This document shows positions 53,431 to 63,825 of a stretch of DNA of 64,000 nucleotides, in pieces. Source of the stretch: Jaminaea rosea (Eukaryota > Basidiomycota > Exobasidiomycetes > Microstromatales); NCBI RefSeq assembly GCF_003144245.1, contig NW_020289989.1, positions 408,365-472,364 on the forward strand, written 5' to 3'. Positions within the stretch are counted from its first letter, which is position 1; every line of letters starts with the position of its first letter. The notes below the pieces were generated by a model, which was given only the letters and a program-made list of their open reading frames with translations, had not been told where the DNA came from and did not search any database. The position numbers were made by a program, and so were the translations under genes.

Positions 53431-56203
53431 ATGCCCCCGAAACTAGACGCCAACGACCCAGCGATAAAGGAAGTCTGCGACCTATTCGCAACCATCTCCT
53501 TCACCGGCGCCAAAGCCCAGGAGACGGCACGCAAGCCAGCCCAAGCCGCCCTGATCAGCGATGCCATCCGCTCCCACAAGCTCGGTGAGGCGGGATTAGA
53601 TGCGAAGCAGGGACAGCTTGTCGTGAGCGCCATTGTTGGTGGCGAAGCCCTGGGCGAGGGAAGGAGGAGCTACTTGGTCGAGAGGACAAAGAGCGGCGAG
53701 CTGGATAGCGATGATCGAGTCAAGACTGCCATCAAGTACTTGGCTTCCCTCGACCCGGCAGCACCCATCGACGATGAGGCATTCAACGCGGCGTGCGGTG
53801 TAGGTGTAGTGGTCACCCCCGACCAGGTAAAGGAGGAGGCGCGCAAGTACGTGAGCGAGAACAAGGCAGACCTGGATGCCAAGAACGGCGGCGCTAGGCC
53901 CAACTTGAGCTCCATGCTCGCGGCATTGAAGAGCATTCCGGCGCTGCGATGGGCCAACACGCTCGATATCAAGAATGCGGGAGAGGAGCAGCTCAACGCC
54001 CTCTGGCCTAAGCAGGCGGAAGCTGCGCAACCTAAGAAGGCAAAGAAGGCAGCCGCGTCGACGCCTGCACCCGCAGCCGCAGCAGGCGGATCCACCTCCC
54101 AGCCCGTACCCACCCCTGCTTCCTCCTCAGCAGAAGACCCAACCACCATGTTCACCGAGGGCTTCCTCTCCAAGCTCCACCTTCCCGGTGAGAACCCTCA
54201 GCTCTCCTCCTCCCTCAAAGAACAACACCTCTCCGCCACTCGCGGTCGAGTCTTCACCCGCTTCCCGCCCGAACCCAATGGCTACCTGCATATCGGCCAC
54301 ACCAAAGCAATCGCAATCGACTTTGGCTATGCGGCCCATCACGGCGGGCTCTGCTACCTGCGCTTCGACGATACGAATCCTGAGGCAGAGGAGGGCAAGT
54401 ACTTCCAGTCTATCCTCGAGACGGTCAGATGGCTTGGGTTCGAGCCGTGGACGATCACGTATTCGAGCGATTACTTTCAGCAGCTCTATGAATTGGCGAT
54501 TAAGCTCATCGAGAGGGGAGGGGCGTACGTGGATCATTCGACTGCAGAGGAGATTCAGGAGGAGAGGGGTGGGAAGGAGAGGGGTGGAGAGCGTAAGGAG
54601 AGCAAATGGCGTAATAGGCCCATCGAGGAGAACCTCCGCGAGTTCGAGGCTATGCGTGCCGTGAGTAGCGCCCAGTCCTATTTCACTCGTATCCTCAAGC
54701 TAACACCCCATTCCTGTCCTCCCGCTTCGCTAGGGCAAGTACGCAAAGGGCACAGCAACTCTCCGGCTCAAACAAGACATTCTGGGCAACCCCAATCCGC
54801 AAATGTGGGATCTCATCGCGTATCGCGTCCTCTCCACCCCGCACCATCGCACGGGGTCCACTTGGTGCATCTACCCAACCTACGACTTCACGCACTGCCT
54901 CGTCGATTCGATCGAGAACATCTCCCACTCTCTCTGCACCACCGAGTTTGTGCTGAGCAGGGAGAGCTACGAGTGGCTCTGCGACGCCGTGGCCGTGTAC
55001 AAGCCCAGGCAGTACGAGTTCGGCAGGCTAAACCTCGAGGGGACCATTACGAGTAAGCGAAAGATTAGAAAGTTGGTAGAGGGAGGATATGTAAAGGACT
55101 GGGACGACCCGCGCCTCTTCACGGTCATTGCCATCCGGCGTCGCGGTGTACCTCCGGGCGCCATCCTATCGTTCGTCTCCGCCCTCGGCGTCAGCACGGC
55201 CGTATCCCAAATCACGGCGGTTCGCTTCGACCAGTCGATCCGCTCCTACCTCGAGTCCTCCACCCCACGCCTCATGATGGTCCTCCAGCCTCTGCGCGTG
55301 ATCCTCGAAAACGTACCAGAGGGCTGGGTGATCCACATCGAGAAGCCCCTCCACCCCAAGGTGCCCGAGTGGGGCAAGAACGTCCTCCCTCTCACGCGCG
55401 AGGTCTTCATCGAGCAATCCGACTTCCGCACGCAGGACGACCCAGACTACTTCCGTCTTGCGCCGGGCAAGTCCGTGGGACTCTTCCAAGCCCCATTCCC
55501 CATCACCTGTCTCTCCCACGAGGTGGACCCAACCACAGGCCAGACCGTGCTGATTCGCGCCCGCTACGAGGACCCGGAGATGGGAGGCCAATCGATGCCC
55601 CGCTCAGCACTGAAGAAGCTGGCCTACATTCACTGGGTCTCCACCCACGCCCCTTCGCGCTCCCCAGTGAAGATCGATGAGGCCCGTATCTTCCACCCAC
55701 TCTTCACAGTCGAGAACCCTGCGGCCTCTCCCGACTTTTTGGGGTGCATAAACCCAGACTCACTAGAGGTGCACAGTGGGGCATTGATCGAGCCCGGATT
55801 CTGGGGAGTGGCAAAGGAGGCCCTCAAGACGGCGCATCGTGAGGCGGGTCAGCGGACGGAGAAGGCCAAGGCGGAACGGGTTCGTCTGACCAAGGAGGGA
55901 GGCGACGTTATTCGCCCTCCTGCTGGTTGCTCACCCCTCACGAGTAGCGGGGAAGGGGCGCCTAACGCAGATGAGGCTGAGGGACTGGTTGGGCTCGAGT
56001 GTGTAAGGTTTCAGGCTATGAGGGTGGGGTACTTTGCGGTTGATCGGGAGAGTTTGGGGAGGATGAGCGTTGAGACCGGGGAGGAGAGGGAGGGTGACGA
56101 TGCGGAAGGGGCGTTGGTACTGAATAGGATCGTGAGTCTTAAGGCTACGCCTGTTGTTGCGGCGGAGAAGGGAAAGGCAGAGGCGAAGGGGACGAAGAAG
56201 TAG
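53431..56203 (+). CDS. GLN4: Glutaminyl-tRNA synthetase
   Basis: Charges tRNA-Gln in the cytosol. Exons 53431-54660 and 54734-56203 give 899 residues. The first 230 residues are the eukaryote-specific GlnRS N-terminal domain ([38 protein letters not shown]), then an Ala/Pro-rich hinge. The catalytic core starts [20 protein letters not shown] with HIGH at about 287-290, [11 protein letters not shown] follows, and the second signature reads TSKRK in place of the usual [25 protein letters not shown] and [18 protein letters not shown] are typical. The C-terminal anticodon-binding barrels contain a Ser/Gly insertion near residue 810. The ATG at 53431 was chosen because upstream codons are Cys-rich leader without family similarity. 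Confidence 0.96.
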
Positions 56204-57098
56204 ACGCGTGTGCGCATATGTGTGGGAAAGGCAGCGGCGATAGAGAGGGGAATGGGGAAAGACGAACTGTAATACGAGGCAGCGCAGCGCACTGTGAAGC
56301 AAGGCGAAGCAATGCAATCCTGTAAGCACGACCCGGCCCAACGCGGGCCTGGGATGAAGACAGCGTGGATGCGACTCTCAAGGCATGCAAGTCCAACGAT
56401 AGTACACGGGTACGCATCGATCTATCCGCCCCCCCAGTCAGCCCTTCTCGAGCGGCACGCCCTAGCGCTACGGCTGCGGTCATCCTCACCTTCCAACCGA
56501 TCCTCCGCCCCCGCTCCTCACCAGCTTCAGCTTCAACCTCTCGGCCACGCAGGCCTGCAAAATGCTTGAAGCCGTCTGAGGAGAGACTAAATTAAGGTTT
56601 AGCTACTTTCGTCCTTTCTACCTGGAGAGCAACTCCGGGCGATCTCACCGTTGCTGTTGCTATTGCTGTCCTACAGGCAATTGGCAGGCAAGGCAAAGCA
56701 TTTCGGCGTCGGCCCCGAGACGTGGACCAGGGGGTCGCTCGCTCGTACGCTGGTTGACGCTACAACTTCGACTTCAACTACGCCAGGCTCGGCGCGCTGA
56801 GCGCGGAGCGCCTGCTGAGCCACGGGAGGCGAGGTGGGGCGGGGGCGGGGCGTGGGCGGAAGGGTCTGGTGTGGAGACCGTCCCGATCGAAGATTGGTGG
56901 GAGGGGGTGAACCCTTCTCAGGGGTGAGCATGAAAGCGAAAGCGATGGATGCAAACGTCAGGCATCGCGCCGCCGAAGGGGAGTCGGAACCTTGCAGCTC
57001 TCACAACTACTGAAGCAAGCAGCCTACAAGACGGCCTCTCTCGCCGCAACCTGTGACCTTCTACACCGGTCCTCACTCTGTCGCCTACCCGATCAATC
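56204..57098. other. Intergenic interval
   Basis: About 900 bp; no gene supported on either strand. Short frames have shadow-type composition. It separates the housekeeping block from the accessory right flank and presumably holds the amine oxidase promoter. Confidence 0.45.
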
Positions 57099-58874
57099 AT
57101 GCCAAGTATCGCCCAAGGCCCCGCCTCCGACACCGCTCCTTACCGCGGTCCCTTCCCGCTACCCGTCACGCCACTCCAACACCGTTTCAGCTTCGCCTCG
57201 AACTGCTCGTACATCGACTGGTATACCTCCAACGGCGGCGTGCACCACCCCATCGGCAAAATCTCCACTCGCAAGCACGTCGCCGTCGTAGGCGCAGGCG
57301 TCGGCGGACTTTTCACCGCTCAGTTGCTCCGCGGGGCAGGCTGCGACGTTACGGTCCTAGAGCGCGCGGCGCACGTCGGTGGGCGCGCTCGCTCTGATCC
57401 CACGCACAACGAAGGAGGATGGGTAGAGCAGGGGGCTATGCGTTTCCCCGTTCATGCACTCAGTGCTGCGATTGTCAAGGCGCATGGCTTTGAGTTGCTA
57501 GGCGGGTTTCCCGACCCGGGCGTGGTAAGAACGGGACTTTCATTCGAGGGCGAGTACGCCGAGTGGGAGCCTCATGCGCCGCCGCCAGGGATATTCGAGG
57601 ACATCGACGCAGCGTGGACTGCCTTCATTCGGGAGGGGTTAAGCAGGGAGGGAGAGCGAGTGCTCGCGCCCATTGCGGATATTATTGACGGGCTCGCCGC
57701 GAAAAAGAAGGAGGTAATCAACGCAGCCGCAGCAAAGTACAGGGCGTACGTAGACGTCTTCCAATCCCAGTCCCTCGAGCAAGGAACGCGCTCCATCTTC
57801 TCCGGCAAGCAGTACGACCGCGTAGGCCCTGTAGTGTGGAGCGAGGCCCACTTCGAGGCAGACAAGGCGCTCGGGCGCGGCAGTGGTGGGCTCGGCGCCG
57901 TAAGCCAGCGCAGCATGGTGGCTATTTTGGAGCTCATCATCAATCAGATGCTCGTCAATCAGGCCAGTTTTGGTGTCAAGGCAGAGGACGGGACGTCCAA
58001 GCACGCACCCGTGCAGGCCCTCCCGGCTCGGATGGCGGCACGACTGATCAAGGCGGGAGGGAAGGTGCGTTGCGGCCAGCGCGTGACGAGCCTGGGCCTC
58101 GCACCCGTGGACGGGGTACAGAAGGTGTTGCTGAACGTCAAGGGCGCCGGGAGAGAGGTTTACGATGATGTCGTCCTTGCTATTCCGCCCAATGCGGCCA
58201 AGACGGTCCTCGCGCGCAGCAGCGGCAAGCTCATGTCACGCCGCGATCTCCTCGATCTCAACAGCCTCGACACGATGAACGCCGTGAAGCTCTACGTAGA
58301 GCTGGAACACAAGCACTACATGGACCAGCCGGGCTTTCCTCGCGTCCTCCTCTCGGACACGCCAGCGAACCAGAGCTACCTTTTCGAGGACGCCGGTGGC
58401 CGCGGCGGATCTGGCGTCGTGACGAACCTGATCGCCTATCAGTGGGGTCAGGCGGCGGGCGAGCTGGCCGAGCAGTACGAGGACAAGATAGCCTTGCGAG
58501 ACTACATTGCGGGCCAGATGCGCGCCAACCTCTGCGCCGGCGGGGGAAAGTGGCACGAGTGGATTGATGACATCCTCGCTGCTCCTAGCGAGAGGATCCA
58601 CTACATCAACTGGGATAAGGACCCCTCTGCTCGCGGCGCATTCGTGCTCATGCTCCCCGGCCAGGAGAAGGTCTTCGCCCGCATCTCGAGGCGATACCTG
58701 CGCTTGAGCGAGGAGGAGATGCACGTCCATCTGGTGGGCGATTCGTACACGCGTTTGGGCGGATGGATCGAGGCCGCCTTTGTTAGTGCGAGCGATTTTG
58801 CATCGGCGTACGTGAGGGCGCACGGGGAGCTCTTCAACGCACGCCTGTCGCCCGTCGTTTGCAATGCGCAGTAG
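57099..58874 (+). CDS. Flavin amine oxidase resembling tryptophan/lysine 2-monooxygenases
   Basis: FAD-dependent amino-acid or amine oxidase. Single exon, 591 residues from the ATG at 57099. The dinucleotide-binding motif is VAVVGAGVGGLFTAQLLRGA (about 62-81), followed by an acidic end (VLERAAHVGGRARS) and GGWVEQGAMRFP. The segment GRGSGGLGAVSQRSMVAILE with LIINQ recalls bacterial tryptophan 2-monooxygenase (IaaM) and lysine 2-monooxygenase. The C-terminal FAD motif is GDSYTRLGGWIEAAFVSASD. There is no signal peptide. The gene has no intron although most neighbours do. If it acts on tryptophan, the product would be indole-3-acetamide, an auxin precursor. Substrate and bacterial origin are inference; a plain L-amino-acid oxidase is the alternative. 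Confidence 0.75.
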   Translation: MPSIAQGPASDTAPYRGPFPLPVTPLQHRFSFASNCSYIDWYTSNGGVHHPIGKISTRKHVAVVGAGVGGLFTAQLLRGAGCDVTVLERAAHVGGRARSDPTHNEGGWVEQGAMRFPVHALSAAIVKAHGFELLGGFPDPGVVRTGLSFEGEYAEWEPHAPPPGIFEDIDAAWTAFIREGLSREGERVLAPIADIIDGLAAKKKEVINAAAAKYRAYVDVFQSQSLEQGTRSIFSGKQYDRVGPVVWSEAHFEADKALGRGSGGLGAVSQRSMVAILELIINQMLVNQASFGVKAEDGTSKHAPVQALPARMAARLIKAGGKVRCGQRVTSLGLAPVDGVQKVLLNVKGAGREVYDDVVLAIPPNAAKTVLARSSGKLMSRRDLLDLNSLDTMNAVKLYVELEHKHYMDQPGFPRVLLSDTPANQSYLFEDAGGRGGSGVVTNLIAYQWGQAAGELAEQYEDKIALRDYIAGQMRANLCAGGGKWHEWIDDILAAPSERIHYINWDKDPSARGAFVLMLPGQEKVFARISRRYLRLSEEEMHVHLVGDSYTRLGGWIEAAFVSASDFASAYVRAHGELFNARLSPVVCNAQ

Positions 58875-59081
58875 CGGGGTGTGCGCGGTGTAGCAGGGAG
58901 GGTATTTATCTCGTCTGAGATTTGCTAGACGTTACTACTCGTCACCGCCAACACTCTCTTCGACTTCACTCAGCATGCGCACGAAGTTTGGATTGGAGGA
59001 GAAGCTCTGATGACATGACAGCGCCTCTATGCGCCCGCCTATGGGTGCTCAGCCTGTCTCATCCTCGCCTCGCGCTCCCGT

Positions 59082-59738
59082 CTACTCGCTCTTCTCCCTC
59101 CCCTTGCCAGCCGCCGCCGCAACCGTCTCGTCGTCGTCATCGTCCTGCCAATGAGGCACTCCGGCCTTCAGCCCTCCCAAGGTCGATCCCTGCCACATCT
59201 CCTCGAACTTCTCGTCCGCCAGAGCAGGGAAAGTGCGTCGCCCCCTCTCCCTCTCCTTCTGCGTCTCTTCGCCGATGGGGTGCATCAACCTGGGGCGCAC
59301 CTGGATCGGCTCGAGGCTGCTCTTCTCGACCACGGCGGCGTCTTTCTCGTCCTTGGTGAAGAGGAGAGCGGGAGCAGGCTGCGTACCAGGAGCGTGCTCG
59401 TCGTTCGTGCCGGGCACCACAGGCGGGAAGTAGAGGGTCCACAGCTTCTTGGGCATGCCCATGCTCTCCGGGATGGGGAACACGACTAGCTTCGCCCCGC
59501 TGGGTATGATCGTCGACTCCTTGACCTCTACGACGTACTTGTCCGGGGGCAAGTACTTGGTCTTGTCGCCCACCTCGTAGTAGGCCGTGATCTCCCCCCA
59601 TGTAGGCTCGACGAGACGGACCGCTTCGAAGGTGTTGCCGCTCTCCGCCGTGATGACGAAGCCCCCGGCTTCGTCGTGTATGACGGTGACAGTGGGCTTG
59701 GCCTTGTTGTCGGCGGGGATGTACGAGCGGTGCGACAT
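59082..59738 (-). CDS. Hypothetical protein
   Basis: Not recognised. Single exon, 218 residues from the ATG at 59738, which has a good context (CACAATG); an ATG four codons earlier is possible. The first 130 residues look like a compact beta-rich domain (NTFEAVRLVEPTWGEITAYY, KLVVFPIPESMGMPKKLWTL) and the last 90 are charged and likely disordered, ending in an acidic run. No signal peptide, membrane segment or cysteine pattern. It is convergent with the amine oxidase (207 bp between stops). It is probably cytosolic; no function can be proposed. Confidence 0.65.
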   Translation of the reverse strand: MSHRSYIPADNKAKPTVTVIHDEAGGFVITAESGNTFEAVRLVEPTWGEITAYYEVGDKTKYLPPDKYVVEVKESTIIPSGAKLVVFPIPESMGMPKKLWTLYFPPVVPGTNDEHAPGTQPAPALLFTKDEKDAAVVEKSSLEPIQVRPRLMHPIGEETQKERERGRRTFPALADEKFEEMWQGSTLGGLKAGVPHWQDDDDDETVAAAAGKGREKSE

Positions 59739-60170
59739 TGTGGTTACCATGCGGTTGGGCGAGGTGGTGTGATCGAGGGGCAAGGAGCGAGGGACGAGAC
59801 CCGAGCTCTTGATCGACTTGCTGCTCGCGCCGCTCGCTCCACGATCATCACCGCTCCATCGCGGCGTCATCGCTCCATCGCGGCGACATTGCCATTTGCG
59901 GCCGCTTCTCTCCCGTCGCGGGGTACCGTGGCGTGGTAACTTGCCCTGTGGGTAAGAGCAAACCCGCTTGCCCACCCTTGACCCTCCAATGCGAATTAAA
60001 TGGCGGTCTTGCGTCAACATCTTGTCACCAGGCCAGCACCGATCGGAGCGTGCAAGCCGAGAGAGAGAGGACAGGACTGCAGGGCTGTGCAGCGCTTAAG
60101 GAGCCAGCAAGAGCAAAAGCAGGTATCTTTCCTCCTCTCCTCCTCACAACATCTCAGACTTGACACGACT
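59739..60170. promoter_or_regulatory. Divergent intergenic region
   Basis: 432 bp between divergent starts of the hypothetical gene and the secreted repeat protein. A near-duplicate pair of CATCGCGGCG units occurs at 59,862-59,885. No gene supported. Confidence 0.4.
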
Positions 60171-61841
60171 ATGCGCCTCCCAATCGCCCTCGCCCTCGCT
60201 ACGGGCTTACTGGCCCTCACGCTCAGCAGCGTCTGCGTTAACGCCGCTGGCCTCCCGGCTCTCCCTCGCAACGTGCTGCCTCGCGATCACGATCACGGCT
60301 ACGGGCACGGCTACAACAGCGACAATCTCGAATCACGTCTCACTAGGCCCTCCGCCGGAGGGCGCTCTATGCTCAAGAACATGGTCAACGCCCTCGCCCG
60401 CACCCTCTTCAGCACAAGCCTCACCACGCGCGGCACTAACACTACCACTGGGGCCGTTCTCCCTCCACCAGGCGGCAATACTAACCTCGATCCGAAGGTA
60501 GGGGGAGGATCTCCTTCTTCCGGCGGAGGAGGACGGCGCAAGCGCACGCCAACGAGCGAGGAGGAGCGCGAGATTTTCGACCATGGCAAGGATACCGTGG
60601 CCGTCGCGCAACCTCGCAGCGCCCACACGGATGATCTTCCTAGCGGCTCTGCTACGCACATGGAACGCGATGGGTCCGAGGACGAGGTCGAGACTCGTGG
60701 TGCGCCTACTCGCCCTCCTCCGCCTAACAATCCGGCGCAGGGCAACGAGACTCTTCGTAATCAAGGATCGCCTGGATGGCCCGGCGAGCGGCGCAGCGTC
60801 AACGCCCTCGATGGAGAGGGAGACGGAGGCGGACTGCAACCTCGTGCTAAATCCTGGGCCCCTCCCGAGAAGAACAAAGGGCCCGAGAACGAAAAACCGC
60901 CCAAGAAAAAGCAACCTCCTCGCCGTCGTGACTACGAGCACGGAGACATGCGCCGCGGCCTGATCGGGTATCGACCGCCCAAGGTCAAGAAGCCCACGAA
61001 CGGCTCCTCGACCAACGAAGGAGTGCACGAGCCTCGTGACGAGGTCGAGGCTCGCGGGACGATCAACACCGGCAACGACAAAGGGCCTCCGAAGAACGCG
61101 GGCGGCAAGGTCAAGCGTGTCAACACGCAGCCTCGTGGCAGCGCCTCGGGGAGCGGCGGCCCCCCCAAGAAGGCACCTCCCACGAACGTTCACCCACCCA
61201 ATAAAGGCGGGCCTCATCACACTCGCGACGAGACCAAGACTCGCGGAAACGATCCTGGTCTTAAGCTTGCAAAAACGACGAATCACTTCACGCCAACCGT
61301 AGGGCCTTCTCACCCTCCTCGTGACCAGATCGACCTCGAGTCCGAGACGCGCAGCGATATCGTCATCTCTGGCCCTCCGAAGGTGACGCCGGGCCCCGTC
61401 GACCCCGGTAAACGCAAGAGGGGCGGGAACTACGGTGCCGGTACCAAGGCAAACGGTGAAGGTGAGGGTGGACTGAGAGTCGTGCCTAGGTCCCCAAGCA
61501 CTGTCGTCGAGGTGGGCGAGGTTGAGACTCGCGAGCCGCCCAACGTGTTTGGTAAGCCAGCAATCGGGCATCGTAGCAAGATGGTGACCATGGCGCGTCT
61601 CAATGTCTTTGATGTCGCGGTCAAGCCTGTCGAGAGCAAGAGGGGCACATCCTACCACGCCAAGCCCGAGAGCGTCGCGCTCGGAGAAAGGGAGACGGGC
61701 AAGACCGGCAACCCAGGCAACGGGTACGGGCCTCCCAAGCACCACGGCCGCGGGGCGCTAGTCGCTCGCGGTGATGACGAGGAGAAGAAGCCCCGGGCTA
61801 ATAAGGACTGTCCTCCCGACAATCCCCGCTGCATTGGTTGA
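60171..61841 (+). CDS. Secreted repetitive protein with dibasic processing-like sites
   Basis: Unrecognised secreted protein, single exon, 556 residues. Signal peptide: MRLPIALALATGLLALTLSS then VCVNAA. The mature chain is rich in Pro, Gly, Lys, Arg and Asn and lacks hydrophobic segments. A short motif recurs: DEVETRG (about 170), DEVEARG (about 289), DETKTRG (about 352) and GEVETRE (about 449), each followed by a Gly/Pro/Asn/Lys-rich stretch (GPPKN, GGPPKK). Kex2-type sites KR occur at several places (KRTPTSEE, KRVNTQ, KRKRGG, SKRGTS). The only cysteines of the mature part are near the end (CPPDNPRCIG). A cell-wall or processed-peptide precursor is possible. I cannot name a family. Confidence 0.75.
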   Translation: MRLPIALALATGLLALTLSSVCVNAAGLPALPRNVLPRDHDHGYGHGYNSDNLESRLTRPSAGGRSMLKNMVNALARTLFSTSLTTRGTNTTTGAVLPPPGGNTNLDPKVGGGSPSSGGGGRRKRTPTSEEEREIFDHGKDTVAVAQPRSAHTDDLPSGSATHMERDGSEDEVETRGAPTRPPPPNNPAQGNETLRNQGSPGWPGERRSVNALDGEGDGGGLQPRAKSWAPPEKNKGPENEKPPKKKQPPRRRDYEHGDMRRGLIGYRPPKVKKPTNGSSTNEGVHEPRDEVEARGTINTGNDKGPPKNAGGKVKRVNTQPRGSASGSGGPPKKAPPTNVHPPNKGGPHHTRDETKTRGNDPGLKLAKTTNHFTPTVGPSHPPRDQIDLESETRSDIVISGPPKVTPGPVDPGKRKRGGNYGAGTKANGEGEGGLRVVPRSPSTVVEVGEVETREPPNVFGKPAIGHRSKMVTMARLNVFDVAVKPVESKRGTSYHAKPESVALGERETGKTGNPGNGYGPPKHHGRGALVARGDDEEKKPRANKDCPPDNPRCIG

Positions 61842-63239
61842 GCCGTCGTCGAGGAGGCTCGTGGCGACCCCTCCTGCGACCCTCGGATCCCGGACGGATG
61901 CTGAGTACGTCGTGTCTGATCGATGCCACCCAGTGGCCTACACAAGCCGCAACTGCAGTCGTCGGCCCTTCCCTGAATCTGCTTTTTTCTACTCTGCCAC
62001 GACCTCTACGTGCCGTCGATAATACGTGACGCTGCCATGAATACAATCCGCCCTTCACACCTCATTACCGCGCACTCGCGCTGACCTTCCTCAACGCAGC
62101 AGCAACGAAAGAGTCTGACTGATTGTTGCACGCAATCCTGCAAGCAACCAAAGTCTCGCATTGCTTGCGCCTGCCCTTTTTGCCTCGAGTATCTCTCCGT
62201 CCACGTGCAGCTTGCCATGACACCGATCTCCGTCTTGAAGTCGTGCAAGGCTTCAGGTGCCGGTTGTCGTGGTCGTGGGAAGAAGGATGTTGCCATGCGA
62301 TGTCAAAATGCGAGGTAAGCCAGGCCTAGCCACAGCATTCTCGCGAGAGCAAAATTGCCCGCCCCGCGCCCCGCCCTTGGTTCGTCTGATCCGCTTGTCT
62401 GTGCACGGACGCACATGCCAAGACGAGTGGAGGAATGTGGCCGAGCTCTTGCCTTTGCTCCCAATCCTCAATTTTCCATTGCCATCCGACTCTCACCCCG
62501 CTCGACGCAACGTGGCATCCGCCGATATAGAGCAGCAGCAACGGCTGATCGTGTCCTCGTCATTGACTGCAGCCTCACGCAGCCCCGCGCGATCAATAGT
62601 TACCGGACAACTTGCGGTACCTGCCGCTTGTCGTTGGAAGTGAGCAGTCCTTTAGGCGCTGCAAGTGCGAGCAAGGGTAGGGCAGGAAAGGGCTTGCTGT
62701 TGCGCCGATGAAATGGGTTCACGCGGTCAAAGGGCACACCAGAGTGGCTAGGTGAAGGTGCCGGGGTTGCAATTGCGATTGCGATCCAGTCCGACGTCGC
62801 CTAGACCTAGTTCGAGCTTCCTCCCTCCCTCGGGCAAGATTCAACTTGACGAGTCCTGCCATCAGCCCTCATTCTCACGAAGTTAAGGCTGCGACGCCGA
62901 AGCAAACCTTCAGCTTTGATTTGACATCTTCAGACTACAGGATCGCAACATCAGATTGGCCTGCCTTGTCGCGTTGCTCTCAAGATCCTCGCGGCGGAAT
63001 CAGTACTGCCAATTGCGCTTGCTGACCGCAAAATGGTAGAAGATTGAGCTTGCGCAGACGCCGCATCAGATTCTCAGGGCCAGGTGGGAGGGCACGGCTG
63101 GTCATGACGACAAAATCAATCACGCCGCACCGTACCCACCATGCCTGGCGCAAGTCCATGTCCGACAAAGCTGTTGTGGCATGGACACCCTTGCGTCGTC
63201 CTTGACTCGCCATCCCATTCTACAACTCACGCAGAAGGA
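61842..63239. other. 1.4 kb interval without a supported gene
   Basis: No reading frame with recognisable domain, signal peptide or splice structure on either strand. It probably contains the 3' UTR of the secreted repeat protein and the promoter of the cysteine-rich gene at 63240. The strand composition changes to lower GC in places (61,980-62,120 and 62,870-62,960), typical of regulatory DNA here. Confidence 0.4.
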
Positions 63240-63825
63240 ATGCTCTCGGTCAAGGTGCTCGCCAATGTCTTCGCCTACCTGGCTCTTTTGAGCTCGGCAG
63301 AGGTCACCGCTGCTGCCGTGTCCGCCGGGTCCATCAGCCCGCGCTCGGCACTGCAAGTGCAAGTGCCTGAGCAGAGGGAGATCGACTTCACGCAGGGCAA
63401 GACACTCTCTCGTGTGGAACCCAAGCCCGAGACGGAAGACGCGCTCAAGCCTCGCGAGATATCTTTGCCTGTGTCGGGGATTCGCCCCGGCTCCATGATC
63501 GAGTCTGTCGGCGAGGACGTCGGGGGGTCCACCCAGGTCAAGACGCACGCAGAGGCAGCTGAGGCGCAGACGTTGCCGCTTTCGACCTGCTGCTCGAACT
63601 TTGGCGCCGTGCGTATCGACCCTTTTGCCTTCTCTCTTTCGCTACTGTGCAGCGCTGAACACGATTTCCTCTTCGCTCATGCTCTCACAGTTGACCTGCT
63701 GCGACGACGACAACCCAGCTTGCTGCGACGCCTACCCTACCCTCGCAAAGGCAAGGGAGGAGGAGGGGCTTATTTCTGGGGAGGCCGACGCTCGCAAAGC
63801 AGCCTCTCCTGCTTCCGCGTCGTAG
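63240..63825 (+). CDS. Secreted cysteine-rich protein 3 (one triple-CC motif)
   Basis: Third member of the family at the left edge. Exons 63240-63608 and 63691-63825 give 167 residues. The intron has donor GTGCGT, a branch-like CTGAAC and acceptor CTCACAG. Signal peptide: residues about 1-25 (VKVLANVFAYLALLSSAEVT). The motif spans residues 117-138: CC-x7-CC-x6-CC, then D-A-Y where the relatives have x-x-C, so the outer single cysteines are missing. The intron falls between the first and second CC, the same place as in the C-terminal motif of the other two genes, though in a different phase. The rest is charged and disordered. A further open frame with two CC pairs (63853 to the edge) may be an alternative or additional exon, but I could not join it in frame to exon 2. 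Confidence 0.65.

Noticed and set aside
60333-61745. 470-codon minus-strand frame opposite the secreted repeat protein
   Set aside because: Long antisense frames arise from the GC-rich repeat coding. The plus frame has a signal peptide and in-frame motif repeats, while the minus frame has no recognisable features.
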